Positions 52,301-61,684 of a stretch of 63,731 nucleotides of DNA are shown here, one piece after another. The stretch is from contig CANOFW010000018.1 of assembly GCA_947565425.1 (NCBI GenBank), forward strand, positions 1 to 63,731, in the 5' to 3' direction. This DNA is from an uncultured Lachnospiraceae bacterium. GTDB taxonomy: Bacteria > Bacillota > Clostridia > Lachnospirales > Lachnospiraceae. Position 1 is the first letter of the stretch. Every line of letters begins with the position of its first letter. The translations under genes and the position numbers were made by a program. The notes beneath the pieces were generated by a model. The model searched no databases and was not told the DNA's origin. It saw only the letters and a list, made by a program, of their open reading frames with translations.

Positions 52301-53803
52301 ATGAGAAAAAGTGGAATTTTACTCCCGATTAGCAGTCTGCCGTCTGCTTATGGGATCGGCTGTTTTTCCAAAGAGGCGTATGAGTGGGTGGATTTTTTGA
52401 AAGAGGCGGGGCAAAGCTGTTGGCAGATTCTTCCGCTTGGCCCTATTGGATATGGGGATTCTCCTTACCAGTCATTTTCGTCTTTTGCCGGCAACCCATA
52501 CTATATCAGCCTGGAAAAGTTGATTTCTTATGGATGGCTGACAGAGGAGGAGTGCGAGAGCGTCGATTGGGGAGCGGATGAGCGGTATGTTGATTACGGT
52601 CTGTTATATGAAAACAGATCTGTGCTGTTACGGAAAGCTTTTCAAAAAAGTGGGATTGAGGATGATCCGCAATTCCGCAAATTTCAGGAGGAAGAGAAGG
52701 ATTGGCTGGGAGACTATGCGCTATTCATGGCCTTGAAAGATGAAAATGAGGGAAAACCTTGGACTTTGTGGGAAGAAGATGTAAAATACAGGAAAGAAGA
52801 GGTTTTGCAAGATAAAGCGAAAGAACTTGTGCAAGAGATTTGCTATTATGAATTTTTGCAGTTTGAGTTCTATCGTCAGTGGTTGGAATTAAAGAATTAT
52901 GCAAACAGTCAGGGTGTGGAGATAATCGGCGATATTCCGATTTATGTGTCTATGGACAGCGCCGACGCCTGGGCGGGCAAAGAATTATTTCAATTTGATG
53001 AACATGCAAGGCCCAAAGCAGTTGCCGGTTGTCCGCCGGACGGGTTCTCGGCGGTCGGACAATTGTGGGGGAACCCGCTTTACGATTGGGATTACCACCT
53101 GGCCAGCGGATTTGCCTGGTGGATGCGGCGGCTTCGGTTTTGCTTCCGTATGTATGACGTGGCGCGTATCGACCATTTTCGCGGGTTTGACGAATATTAT
53201 GCGATACCGAATGGCGCGGTGGACGCCAGAGAAGGAAAATGGCAAAAAGGGCCGGGCATTGCCTTGTTTGAGAAGGTGCGGCAGGTGTTTGGCGAGCGGG
53301 AAATTATTGCCGAGGATTTGGGCTATGTGACAGATTCTGTGCGAAAGCTGGTAGCAGACAGCGGATATCCAGGTATGAAAGTGTTGGAATTTGCCTTTGA
53401 TTCCAGGGATTCGGGAAGCGCCAATGATTATCTGCCGTACAATTATCAAAGAAACAGCGTGGTATACACCGGGACACACGACAATGAGACAATTACCGGA
53501 TGGTTTTGTGAAGGGCTGAAAGCGGAAGAACGGCAGATGGTTCGGGAATATCTCTGTGATTTTAAGAGCAAAGATGAAAAGATGTATTTACCATTAGTAT
53601 GTACGGCGATGGCCAGCGTTTCCAAGTTGTGTGTGATACCGTTGCAGGACTGGCTGGGGTATGATAATCGTGCGAGGATCAATGTGCCGTCGACCACTGG
53701 GGAGAACTGGCGATGGCGGGTAAAGAAGAAAGAATTGACCGAAGAATTGGCAGAGACAATTTATGCAGCAGTAAAACGGTATGGGAGAGAGGTTCAAGGA
53801 TAA
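52301..53803 (+). CDS. malQ: 4-alpha-glucanotransferase (MalQ)
   Basis: 500 residues of GH77. GILLPISSLPSAYGIG and QILPLGPIGYGDSPYQSFSSFA near the N-terminus, IIGDIPIYVSMDSADAW, VARIDHFRGFDEYYA (catalytic Asp), IIAEDLGYVTDSVR (acid/base Glu) and YTGTHDNETITGW are the conserved blocks. It moves glucan chains between maltodextrins and frees glucose. GAGGAAGC precedes the ATG; it starts 9 bases after the EEP gene. Confidence 0.96.
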   Translation: MRKSGILLPISSLPSAYGIGCFSKEAYEWVDFLKEAGQSCWQILPLGPIGYGDSPYQSFSSFAGNPYYISLEKLISYGWLTEEECESVDWGADERYVDYGLLYENRSVLLRKAFQKSGIEDDPQFRKFQEEEKDWLGDYALFMALKDENEGKPWTLWEEDVKYRKEEVLQDKAKELVQEICYYEFLQFEFYRQWLELKNYANSQGVEIIGDIPIYVSMDSADAWAGKELFQFDEHARPKAVAGCPPDGFSAVGQLWGNPLYDWDYHLASGFAWWMRRLRFCFRMYDVARIDHFRGFDEYYAIPNGAVDAREGKWQKGPGIALFEKVRQVFGEREIIAEDLGYVTDSVRKLVADSGYPGMKVLEFAFDSRDSGSANDYLPYNYQRNSVVYTGTHDNETITGWFCEGLKAEERQMVREYLCDFKSKDEKMYLPLVCTAMASVSKLCVIPLQDWLGYDNRARINVPSTTGENWRWRVKKKELTEELAETIYAAVKRYGREVQG

Positions 53804-53822
53804 GTAACGGAGGTGGCAGGAT

Positions 53823-55442
53823 ATGGTGAAATTTTATGGGAAACCAGTGTATAAAGGTATTGCGGTTGGTCCGGTAGTGGTGTTGAAAGATGAAGACCAA
53901 AAAGTAAAGCGCAGGAAGGTAGACAATCCAGGGGAAGAAGTCGCAAGGGTCGAACAGGGAGTGAAAACGGCCCAGGAACAGTTGCAGGCGTTGTATGAAA
54001 AAGCGGTTGTTGAGGTGGGCGAGACCAGCGCGGCAATTTTTGAAGTGCACCAGATGATGTTGGAAGACGAGGATTATTTGGACGCCATTTACAATATGAT
54101 TCGCGCGGAGCAGGTAAATGCCGAATATGCCGTGGCAGTGACAGGGGATAATTTCTCAGAGATGTTTGCCGGAATGGACGACGATTATATGAAAGCCCGC
54201 GCCGCGGACGTCAAGGATATTTCTAACCGCCTGGTGCAGTGTGTCAGCGGAAATCAGGAAGCCGGATTGAATTTCAAAGAGCCGTCCATTATCGTGGCGG
54301 ACGATTTGAGCCCCAGTGAGACGGTACAGATGGATAAGAAAAAGATTCTGGCGTTCGTTACGGTTCATGGTTCCGCCAATTCCCATACGTCCATATTGGC
54401 GCGGATGATGAACATTCCAGCGTTGATCGGCGTACCCTTGGATTTGGATAAAATCCAGTCGGGGATGAAGGCTGTCGTGGACGGCGTTCAGGGAGAAGTC
54501 ATCTTTGAGCCGAATGAGTTCGTCTGTGAAGAGGCGGAGCACAAAATTAAGAAAGAACAGGAAAAATTACAGCTATTACAGGAGCTAAGAGGGAAAGAGA
54601 ATGTAACGCAAAGCGGTAAAAAAATCAATGTTTACGCCAATATTGGCGGTATCGGAGACGTCGGTTACGCGCTGGAAAACGATGCGGGCGGCGTAGGGCT
54701 TTTCCGCAGCGAATTTCTCTATCTGGGCAGAGATGATTTTCCGACCGAAGAAGAGCAGTTCCAGGCGTATCGGCAGGTTTTACAGACTATGGGTGAGAAA
54801 AAAGTGATTATCCGTACCTTGGATATCGGGGCGGATAAGCAGGTGGATTATTTCAACCTGGGAAAAGAGGATAATCCCGCCATGGGTTACCGTGCTATCC
54901 GCATCTGCCTCAAACAGCCCGATATCTTTAAGACGCAGCTACGCGCATTGTTCCGGGCAACCGTATATGGAAATCTTTCGATTATGTATCCGATGATAAC
55001 CTCTGTGGAAGAAGTGGAAAAGATTTATGCGATCGTCGAGGAAGTCAAGGAAGAATTAGCAAAGGAACAAATTACTTTCAAGGACCCGGAGCAGGGCATT
55101 ATGATTGAGACCCCGGCGGCGGTAATGATCAGCGATAAGCTGGCGCAGATGGTTGATTTCTTTAGCGTGGGCACCAATGATCTCACGCAGTATACGCTTG
55201 CCATCGACAGGCAGAACGAAAAGCTGGATGATTTCTATAATCCGCATCATGAAGCGATTCTGGCGATGATTCAGATGATTACCGACAACGCCCACAAATA
55301 TGGAAAGTGGGCGGGAATATGCGGGGAATTAGGCGCAGACTTGGAGCTTACGGAAGAATTTGTTAAAATGGGAATTGACGAATTATCCGTCTCTCCCTCA
55401 ATGGTGCTACCATTGCGGAAACGCATTCGGGAAATAAAATAA
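53823..55442 (+). CDS. ptsI: PTS enzyme I (phosphoenolpyruvate-protein phosphotransferase)
   Basis: 539 residues, a little shorter than the usual 570. Active-site His in HGSANSHTSILARMM (about 188), PEP-binding GGVGLFRSEFLYLGRD, GYRAIRICL, FFSVGTNDLTQYTLAIDR and the Cys in WAGICGELGAD (about 500) are present. It passes phosphate from PEP to HPr. GGAGGTGGCAGGAT precedes the ATG; 19 bases after malQ and 25 before HPr. Confidence 0.95.
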   Translation: MVKFYGKPVYKGIAVGPVVVLKDEDQKVKRRKVDNPGEEVARVEQGVKTAQEQLQALYEKAVVEVGETSAAIFEVHQMMLEDEDYLDAIYNMIRAEQVNAEYAVAVTGDNFSEMFAGMDDDYMKARAADVKDISNRLVQCVSGNQEAGLNFKEPSIIVADDLSPSETVQMDKKKILAFVTVHGSANSHTSILARMMNIPALIGVPLDLDKIQSGMKAVVDGVQGEVIFEPNEFVCEEAEHKIKKEQEKLQLLQELRGKENVTQSGKKINVYANIGGIGDVGYALENDAGGVGLFRSEFLYLGRDDFPTEEEQFQAYRQVLQTMGEKKVIIRTLDIGADKQVDYFNLGKEDNPAMGYRAIRICLKQPDIFKTQLRALFRATVYGNLSIMYPMITSVEEVEKIYAIVEEVKEELAKEQITFKDPEQGIMIETPAAVMISDKLAQMVDFFSVGTNDLTQYTLAIDRQNEKLDDFYNPHHEAILAMIQMITDNAHKYGKWAGICGELGADLELTEEFVKMGIDELSVSPSMVLPLRKRIREIK

Positions 55443-55467
55443 TTTCATTTTAAAGGAGGAAAAAGTA

Positions 55468-55725
55468 ATGCAGAAATTTGATTATGTAATTAAGGATGAA
55501 GTGGGAATCCACGCAAGACCGGCAGGGCTTCTTGTCAAGGAAGCGAAAAAGTATCAGAGTGAAATCCGCATTGTAAAGGATAGCAAATCTGCCGCCGCCA
55601 CCAAATTGATGGCAATTATGGGGCTTGGCGTAAAATGTGGGGACACGGTAACCGTAGAAGTGGAAGGCGCGGACGAGGATGCTGCCTGCGAAGGAATTAA
55701 GGCTTTTTTTGAGAGCAATTTGTAA
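55468..55725 (+). CDS. ptsH: HPr-family phosphocarrier protein without Ser46
   Basis: 85 residues. The active His15 in DEVGIHARPAG is intact, so phosphate transfer from EI to EIIA should work. At the place of the regulatory Ser46 of Gram-positive HPr (LKSIMGVMSLG in B. subtilis) this protein has TKLMAIMGLG with Lys46. It cannot be phosphorylated there by HPr kinase, so it should not serve as corepressor of CcpA. GGAGGAAAAAGTA precedes the ATG. A second, ordinary HPr elsewhere in the genome is probable. Confidence 0.92.
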   Translation: MQKFDYVIKDEVGIHARPAGLLVKEAKKYQSEIRIVKDSKSAAATKLMAIMGLGVKCGDTVTVEVEGADEDAACEGIKAFFESNL

Positions 55726-55760
55726 AGACATTTAATAAGTTTTAGTATAAAATCAACATA

Positions 55761-55815
55761 GACGGACATTTTATAGATAAGATAGTTTCGATTATTTTAT
55801 AATAAAATGTCCGTC
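55761..55815. promoter_or_regulatory. Inverted repeat upstream of ldh
   Basis: GACGGACATTTTAT (55761-55774) and ATAAAATGTCCGTC (55802-55815) form a perfect 14-bp inverted repeat with a 27-base loop. A -10-like TATAAT lies at 55797-55802 next to the right arm. It could be a repressor site pair, an mRNA leader hairpin, or a terminator-like block of read-through from ptsH. Confidence 0.5.
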
Positions 55816-55862
55816 GCCAATGCAGCGTATGTGTCGGCATGGCGGGCAGGAAAGAGGTAAAA

Positions 55863-56816
55863 ATGGAAACAAAGATGAATCCGAGAAAAGTGGCGGTGAT
55901 TGGCTGTGGATTTGTTGGTTCCGCCACGGCGTTTGCTTTAATGCAGAGTAAATTGTTCTCCGAGATGGTGCTCTTAGATGTTGATTTTGATAAAGCGGAT
56001 GGGGAGGCAATGGATATTGCCCATGGAGTTCCCTTTGCCGGACAGATGAAAATTTATGCGGGAAATTATGAGGATATTGCAGATGCGGCGATCATTATTG
56101 TGACGGCGGGGGCGAATCAGAAGCCCGATGAGACAAGGTTGGATTTGGTAAATAAGAACGTTGCTGTCTATAAAAATATTATCCCACAAATTGTAAAACA
56201 GGGATTTGAAGGTATCCTGCTGGTTGTGTCTAATCCTGTAGATATTCTAACTTATGCGGCTGTAAAACTGAGTGGTTTTGCGGAAAACAGGGTGATAGGC
56301 TCGGGGACCGTTCTTGATACGGCGAGGCTGAAATGCGCCCTCAGCGAACACTTGGGCGTTGATAGCCACAACCTTCATTCTTTTATTATCGGCGAACATG
56401 GAGACAGCGAGATTGCAGCCTGGAGCAGTACGAATGTATCGGGTATACCGCTGGACGATTTTTGTGAAATGCGCGGACATTTCAACCATGCGCAGGCGAT
56501 GCGTGAGATTGCAGAAGAAGTCAAAAACAGCGCCTATGAAATTATTGAAAAAAAGGACGCCACGTATTACGGGATTGCCATGTCGGTGAAGCGTATTTGC
56601 GAGAGCATTGTCAGGGATGAGAAATCCATCCTGCCCGTGTCCGCCATCATGCATGGAAATTATGGAATCGAGGGCATAGCGCTGAGTATGCCGGCGATTG
56701 TAGGGGCAAACGGGGTGGAGACGCATGTGCCGATTGCGCTGAGTGATGAGGAAATAGAATCGCTTCACCATTCCGCAGAGACAATCAAGGGTATTGTATC
56801 TGAAATCAATTTATAA
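55863..56816 (+). CDS. ldh: L-lactate dehydrogenase
   Basis: 317 residues. VAVIGCGFVGSATAFAL (NAD loop), DETRLDLVNKNV with the substrate Arg, LVVSNPVDILTYAAVKLSGF, GSGTVLDTARLK and the catalytic His in IIGEHGDSEIAAWS are present. Reduces pyruvate to L-lactate and regenerates NAD+. The ATG at 55863 is chosen because AGAGGTAAAA precedes it; an in-frame ATG at 55839 would overlap the leader. It is probably its own unit behind the inverted repeat at 55761. Confidence 0.95.
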   Translation: METKMNPRKVAVIGCGFVGSATAFALMQSKLFSEMVLLDVDFDKADGEAMDIAHGVPFAGQMKIYAGNYEDIADAAIIIVTAGANQKPDETRLDLVNKNVAVYKNIIPQIVKQGFEGILLVVSNPVDILTYAAVKLSGFAENRVIGSGTVLDTARLKCALSEHLGVDSHNLHSFIIGEHGDSEIAAWSSTNVSGIPLDDFCEMRGHFNHAQAMREIAEEVKNSAYEIIEKKDATYYGIAMSVKRICESIVRDEKSILPVSAIMHGNYGIEGIALSMPAIVGANGVETHVPIALSDEEIESLHHSAETIKGIVSEINL

Positions 56817-56909
56817 GCGCATGTTACATCAACGGGCAGGCATTTCACAGCAAATAGCTGAATCTACTCCTTGAAACAGGCGAAATAATAAATAAAGGAG
56901 GAGAATATT

Positions 56910-57818
56910 GTGCAGATAAATAATGATATTGAAGTTGTCATTACGAGTTTTAACCAAAAATCTATGATCTATGAAGCAGTTCATTCTTTATGCCGCCAAA
57001 CAATAAGGCCTAAACACATGATTATTGTGGACGACGGCTCGACAGATAAAACGTCCATTGATATTTTGCATGAAATAGAAACAGATGAGAAATTATCTGT
57101 CCCGGTACGCATCATCCGTCAGAAAAATAGCGGTGTTTCGGCGGCAAGAAATACAGGTATTTCGGAAACAGAGTCTCCCTTGGTAGTAGTGCTGGACGGA
57201 GATGACAGTCTGGAACCGTCCTATATTGAGGAAGTCAGTAAAATATTACATGAAAATCCTTCTATGGTTGCGGCATCCTCCTGGTTACAGACATTTGGTG
57301 TTCTTGAAGCAGTCGTGCGGCCCGAGGGAGGGGATGTTTCTTCATTTCTTGCACGTAATTGTTGCCCGGCAACGCATATGTTTCGCCGCGACGCCTGGAA
57401 ACAATGCGGCGGATATGATGAGACTATGCGCAGTGGTTTTGAGGACTGGGATTTCTTTTTGCGTATGTTGGAAGCTGTACCTGATACATATATTGGCATG
57501 GTGGAGAAACCGCTTATAAATTACCGCACCACTCCGGCTTCCTCAAATATAAAAAGTATGGAAAAGCGCCTGGAGCTTATGCGTTATATTGTGGAAAAAC
57601 ATCGCGACGCTTATCAAGAACATGTTGTAGACGCTATCCTGGGGATGGAATCTATATCTATGTCAAGGCTGTACGGTTGGGAAAATGAAATAAACTATGC
57701 GCAATTACACGGCAAGAATGTCAGTAACGAAGCGAAAACATTTATTGATAGCCCATCCTATGGCGATGGAGGAATGGCAGCGGCAGTTCGGATTGTATCA
57801 ATGAAAAATCAAATATAG
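56910..57818 (+). CDS. Family 2 glycosyltransferase
   Basis: 302 residues starting with GTG (AGGAGGAGAATATT upstream). EVVITSFNQKSMIYEAVHSLCR, IIVDDGSTDKTSID and VVLDGDDSLEP (DxD) give the GT-A catalytic core; MFRRDAWKQCGGYDETMRSGFEDWDFFLR is the acceptor-side motif of this group. No membrane helices. Acceptor unknown. No partner genes for polysaccharide synthesis lie beside it. Confidence 0.88.
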   Translation: MQINNDIEVVITSFNQKSMIYEAVHSLCRQTIRPKHMIIVDDGSTDKTSIDILHEIETDEKLSVPVRIIRQKNSGVSAARNTGISETESPLVVVLDGDDSLEPSYIEEVSKILHENPSMVAASSWLQTFGVLEAVVRPEGGDVSSFLARNCCPATHMFRRDAWKQCGGYDETMRSGFEDWDFFLRMLEAVPDTYIGMVEKPLINYRTTPASSNIKSMEKRLELMRYIVEKHRDAYQEHVVDAILGMESISMSRLYGWENEINYAQLHGKNVSNEAKTFIDSPSYGDGGMAAAVRIVSMKNQI

Positions 57819-57955
57819 TTGTTATTTATTCCCGCAAGTTTTTATCATCAGACAGAGACAGAGACGTTGAATTCTGCTTCTGTCTGTGTTATGTTTAAAG
57901 GAAAGTTTTGTATGCAGCATATATCAGGTATATGAAATGACACATAGGGAGGAAG

Positions 57956-58468
57956 ATGGCAATGAATATACAGATGATACCATTAGAAGGTATTGTATTG
58001 AATGGTGAAAAAATTTTACTTGGTTCTTCCAGGGAATCCGTAAGAAATATCTTGGGGAAGCCGGATGATTTACAAGGTTCTTACTACTATTACAACAGTG
58101 AATTGAGGTTTGATTTCAATAAAAGGAATGAACTTGAGTTTATAGAGTTTTTAGCGGGTAATGAGGGGAAGCTGCAACCTGAAATTTATGGTATATATCC
58201 GTTTTCTATAGAGGCAGACGAATTATATGCAGTCTTATCGGAACATAACCGGGGAGAGATTGACGATAGCGAAAATGGATATTCTTATGCGTTTCTGGAA
58301 ATCAGCGTGGGGATTTTCAGGCGGCGTATTCCGGAGGATGTTGAAGAAATGGCAAAAGAGGCAGAGGAAAATGGCGAATCATTGAGCGAAGAAGAATATG
58401 AATGTGAGAGGAAGATGGCAAATTACTGGGCGACAATCGGGATTGGCGTAAAAGGATATTACAATTAG
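57956..58468 (+). CDS. Uncharacterised acidic protein
   Basis: 170 residues, acidic, no membrane segment or signal peptide. LGSSRESVRNILGKPDDLQG with the following YYYYNSELRFDFNKRNELEFIEF recalls small immunity-type proteins of Firmicutes, but I cannot assign a family. GGGAGGAAGATGGCA sits before the start; ATG at 57956 or 57962. A short imperfect hairpin of CAGACAGAG type lies in the gap before it. Confidence 0.65.
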   Translation: MAMNIQMIPLEGIVLNGEKILLGSSRESVRNILGKPDDLQGSYYYYNSELRFDFNKRNELEFIEFLAGNEGKLQPEIYGIYPFSIEADELYAVLSEHNRGEIDDSENGYSYAFLEISVGIFRRRIPEDVEEMAKEAEENGESLSEEEYECERKMANYWATIGIGVKGYYN

Positions 58469-58484
58469 GAAGGGAAATAATACC

Positions 58485-59855
58485 ATGGAAGAACGGACGA
58501 ACAGCACATTATTTGAAAAAGAGGCAGTTTCTACTGCCGTTATCAAGCTATCGGTACCGACGATTATCAGTTCGCTTGTAATGGTAATTTATAACTTGGC
58601 GGACACTTATTTTGTCGGCCTACTGGATGACCCGGTGCAGACGGCGGCCGTTTCGCTGGCAGCGCCGGCGCTCCTCGCATTCAATGCGATAAATAATCTA
58701 TTTGGCGTAGGCACCTCAAGCGCAATGAGCCGTCTGCTCGGCAGGGGAGAGACGGAGAAGGTAAAAGAATGTTCTGCCTTTGGATTTTATTGCGCCCTGT
58801 TTTGCGCAGGGATATTTTTTGTGTTGACATGGATATTTTTGCATCCGCTGGTCCGCCTGATGGGAGCAGATGCAGATAATTTTGCCGCCACTTGCGCGTA
58901 TATGAAATGGGCGGTTGCTTTGGGAGCAATTCCCTCTATTCTTAACGTTGTGTTTGCTTATCTGGTGCGTTCCGAGGGAAATTCTATGCATGCCAGCATT
59001 GGCACGATGAGCGGGTGCATCCTGAATATGATTTTAGATCCTTTTTTTATTTTGCCTATGGGGTTAAATATGGGGGCGGCAGGGGCTGGACTAGCTACGT
59101 TTTTGTCTAATTGCGCGGCATGTTTGTACTTTTTGGTCCTGCTATATATTAAGCGTCGGCATACTTGCGTCTGTATTGACATCCGGCGGTTTTCCTTTCA
59201 GAAATCTATCATTGCCAATATCTTTGGCGTAGGAATCCCGGCGTCTATACAGAATCTTTTAAATGTTACGGGAATGACGGTGTTTAACAATTTTGCGACT
59301 GTCTATGGCTCGGAAGTAGTGGCGGCGATGGGGATTGTACAGAAGATTCAGATGGTTCCTTTGCAGATTACGCTGGGCGCTACACAGGGGATTATGCCAT
59401 TTGTCGGCTACAATTTTGCGAGCGGGAACCGAAAACGCATGAAAGAAGCGGTGATGTATCTGTTGAAAAGGACGATTCTGATGCTGTTTGTTGTGGCTGT
59501 GGCAGGCAGTTTGGCTTCTGGCAGCCTGATCGGGCTTTTTATTAAAAATCGTGCAGTGATTGTCTACGGTTCCCGGTTTTTGGTTGGTTTCCTGTTCGCG
59601 TTGCCGTTTGCCTGTCTCGACTATACGACAGTCGGCGTGTTTCAGGCGATTGGCGCGGGAAAGAAATCATTGTTATTTGCATTCTTACGAAAAATTGTAT
59701 TGGAAATTCCGGCGATAGTGCTGCTAAATTACTGGATTCCCTTGTATGGGATGCCGTATGCTTCCATGTGTGCAGAAATGATTCTGTCGCTGTTGGCGGT
59801 GAAGATGTTATGGGGGATATTGCAGGGAGATAAGACGGAGGTTGGTCATAAATAG
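58485..59855 (+). CDS. MATE-family efflux transporter
   Basis: 456 residues, twelve hydrophobic helices in two halves. IISSLVMVIYNLADTYFVGLL (helix 1), GVGTSSAMSRLLGRGE, MSGCILNMILDPFFILPMG and MVPLQITLGATQGIMPFVGYN are the usual MATE blocks. Exports cationic drugs or metabolites with Na+ or H+. AGGAAGGGAAATAATACC precedes the ATG; 16 bases after the acidic protein gene, so they may be co-transcribed. Confidence 0.93.
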   Translation: MEERTNSTLFEKEAVSTAVIKLSVPTIISSLVMVIYNLADTYFVGLLDDPVQTAAVSLAAPALLAFNAINNLFGVGTSSAMSRLLGRGETEKVKECSAFGFYCALFCAGIFFVLTWIFLHPLVRLMGADADNFAATCAYMKWAVALGAIPSILNVVFAYLVRSEGNSMHASIGTMSGCILNMILDPFFILPMGLNMGAAGAGLATFLSNCAACLYFLVLLYIKRRHTCVCIDIRRFSFQKSIIANIFGVGIPASIQNLLNVTGMTVFNNFATVYGSEVVAAMGIVQKIQMVPLQITLGATQGIMPFVGYNFASGNRKRMKEAVMYLLKRTILMLFVVAVAGSLASGSLIGLFIKNRAVIVYGSRFLVGFLFALPFACLDYTTVGVFQAIGAGKKSLLFAFLRKIVLEIPAIVLLNYWIPLYGMPYASMCAEMILSLLAVKMLWGILQGDKTEVGHK

Positions 59856-59878
59856 CAATTTATTCCCGTGAGCAATGC

Positions 59879-59989
59879 AAGGGGCTGTTGCACGAATATA
59901 TTTTTTGTGCATGTTGTTTACATTGCGAAGCAATGCGAACCTTTTGAACGAATCATAACTTGTAATTTATGTTAGTGCGACAACCCCTT
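59879..59989 (-). repeat. MITE-like element, complete copy 2
   Basis: 111 bases bounded by inverted repeats AAGGGGCTGTTGCAC (59879-59893) and GTGCGACAACCCCTT (59975-59989), 13 of 15 positions matching. Internal hairpin CATTGC-GAA-GCAATG. No open frame. Also acts as a ready terminator between the convergent MATE and chemotaxis genes. Its inner sequence matches the truncated copy at 33834-33909 block by block. Confidence 0.7.
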
Positions 59990-61544
59990 ATAAATTTTCT
60001 ATATTTAATAACTTGCTCATCTCGTCTACCATGTTGTTGATTGCATTTGCCTGTGTAGCAACTTCAGCAGTGTCATCCGCATTTCTTCCAGCCATTGCAT
60101 TGATAGAAAGGAACTGTTCATTTTCATTTCTAATACTCTCGGCAATACTCTGATTGATGGATATTGTTTTGCGGATAACCTCTGCTTGTTTATTGTGGGC
60201 TTCGCTCATGGTGGCAATTGCGCTGACGGAGACGTTGAGTAGTTCTGTCGTATCTTGAATGCTGTGGAATACGTTTGCAAAGTATTCATTTTGTGTGCCT
60301 AATTTGGAGGCGTTTTCTTCAATTTGTAATGTAATTTCCTTTACATTATTCTGTACCCGGTCAATAACAGATTTTACTTCGTTTAAGGAATTCTGCGTGC
60401 TGTTAGCGAGACTTCCTACTTCCGTTGCTACTACGGCAAAGCCTTTGCCTGCTTCGCCGGCTCTTGCTGCCTCAATGGACGCGTTTAACGCCAGCAAATT
60501 TGTAGATTCTGAAATTTCACTAATCAGATTTAAGGTGACGTCTATCTCTTGTACTGCGTCAGATAATTTCTGTGCAATATCAGTTGTGGTATTCATAGAG
60601 TTTGATACTTCGCCATTGATCTTATGTAAGTCGTTGAGTAGTTGTTTATTTTTGAAAGAATTATCTAATAAGTCTCTGGAAGCTGCTTCCACCTTCTCTA
60701 CATTGTCGGCAACTACAGCTACCCATTTATTTAATTCACTAAGATTTTCTGTGCCTTCCTCTGTTTTGGAACCGAGCATAGTACTGCTTTCTACCAACTG
60801 TTCACTGGTAGCCGCTAATTCTTCTGCCGAGGAACTTTCGTTTTCCGAAATCTTAGAGAGAGAACTGCCAGCTTCCTGTAATCTGCCTGACAATGTCTGT
60901 ACGGAATCCAGGATATTCATGACTTTTTCATTGTTGCGTTCCATTTCACCTTTCTTGGCGTTCACCAGGATATGGCTCACCAGATAAGTCAATATTGCAA
61001 TAAAAAATAATGTCAGCACGAGGCATACAATGCGTGCAATAATATTGGGTATAAATAAGGAATCCCGTACAGGAAGTAAGGTATCGCCACTGATAAACCA
61101 TGAAACGGCTAAAGAAGCGGAGATTTCCAGCGCTGTTATCAGTACAATTCTGACATCCAGAAAAAGTGCTACGGCTATTACGAACAATAATGCATAACCC
61201 CAAAATTCTGTTGACGGAATCATGTAAAGGATAAAATTAAATTGCACAAACATTATAATAACCAGAAATAATTTGGCAGCTTTTAATTTTGAAGAAGAAA
61301 CATATCCTTCCACAAAACCCGTGCGCACAAAATAGATACCCATACAAAGATAAATCAGGCATGTGACGTCAAATATTACAAGAGCTGTCCAACTGACGGT
61401 CGGGAAAAATCCCAGAAACTTTTCTGTCGTATAAAGTAAACCTGCACATTGACACGCGCCGGGCACTAACAATAGTATCAGTACATATACTTTATTGATA
61501 TATTCATCCAGCGCTGACTTATAATTTTTTTCAATTTTGCCCAT
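59988..61544 (-). CDS. Methyl-accepting chemotaxis protein
   Basis: 518 residues. The N-terminal 200 residues form about six hydrophobic helices with hardly any extracytoplasmic domain and no recognisable HAMP. The signalling tip is in SESTNLLALNASIEAARAGE and GKGFAVVATEVGSLANST. It probably senses a membrane or cytoplasmic cue such as redox or proton-motive force. No che genes are adjacent. The stop codon lies at the edge of the repeat at 59879-59989. Confidence 0.92.
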   Translation of the reverse strand: MGKIEKNYKSALDEYINKVYVLILLLVPGACQCAGLLYTTEKFLGFFPTVSWTALVIFDVTCLIYLCMGIYFVRTGFVEGYVSSSKLKAAKLFLVIIMFVQFNFILYMIPSTEFWGYALLFVIAVALFLDVRIVLITALEISASLAVSWFISGDTLLPVRDSLFIPNIIARIVCLVLTLFFIAILTYLVSHILVNAKKGEMERNNEKVMNILDSVQTLSGRLQEAGSSLSKISENESSSAEELAATSEQLVESSTMLGSKTEEGTENLSELNKWVAVVADNVEKVEAASRDLLDNSFKNKQLLNDLHKINGEVSNSMNTTTDIAQKLSDAVQEIDVTLNLISEISESTNLLALNASIEAARAGEAGKGFAVVATEVGSLANSTQNSLNEVKSVIDRVQNNVKEITLQIEENASKLGTQNEYFANVFHSIQDTTELLNVSVSAIATMSEAHNKQAEVIRKTISINQSIAESIRNENEQFLSINAMAGRNADDTAEVATQANAINNMVDEMSKLLNIENL

Positions 61545-61684
61545 AAATATTCCTCCCGAAAAAAACCACGTTTATAGAAAATTATTATAACCTCAGAGCT
61601 ATATTTTTGTCAATTTATGAAATTCTACTTGTAATAAAAAGGGCGATGCAAACAAAACTTGGCAAATGGATTTGGAGGATTCTT

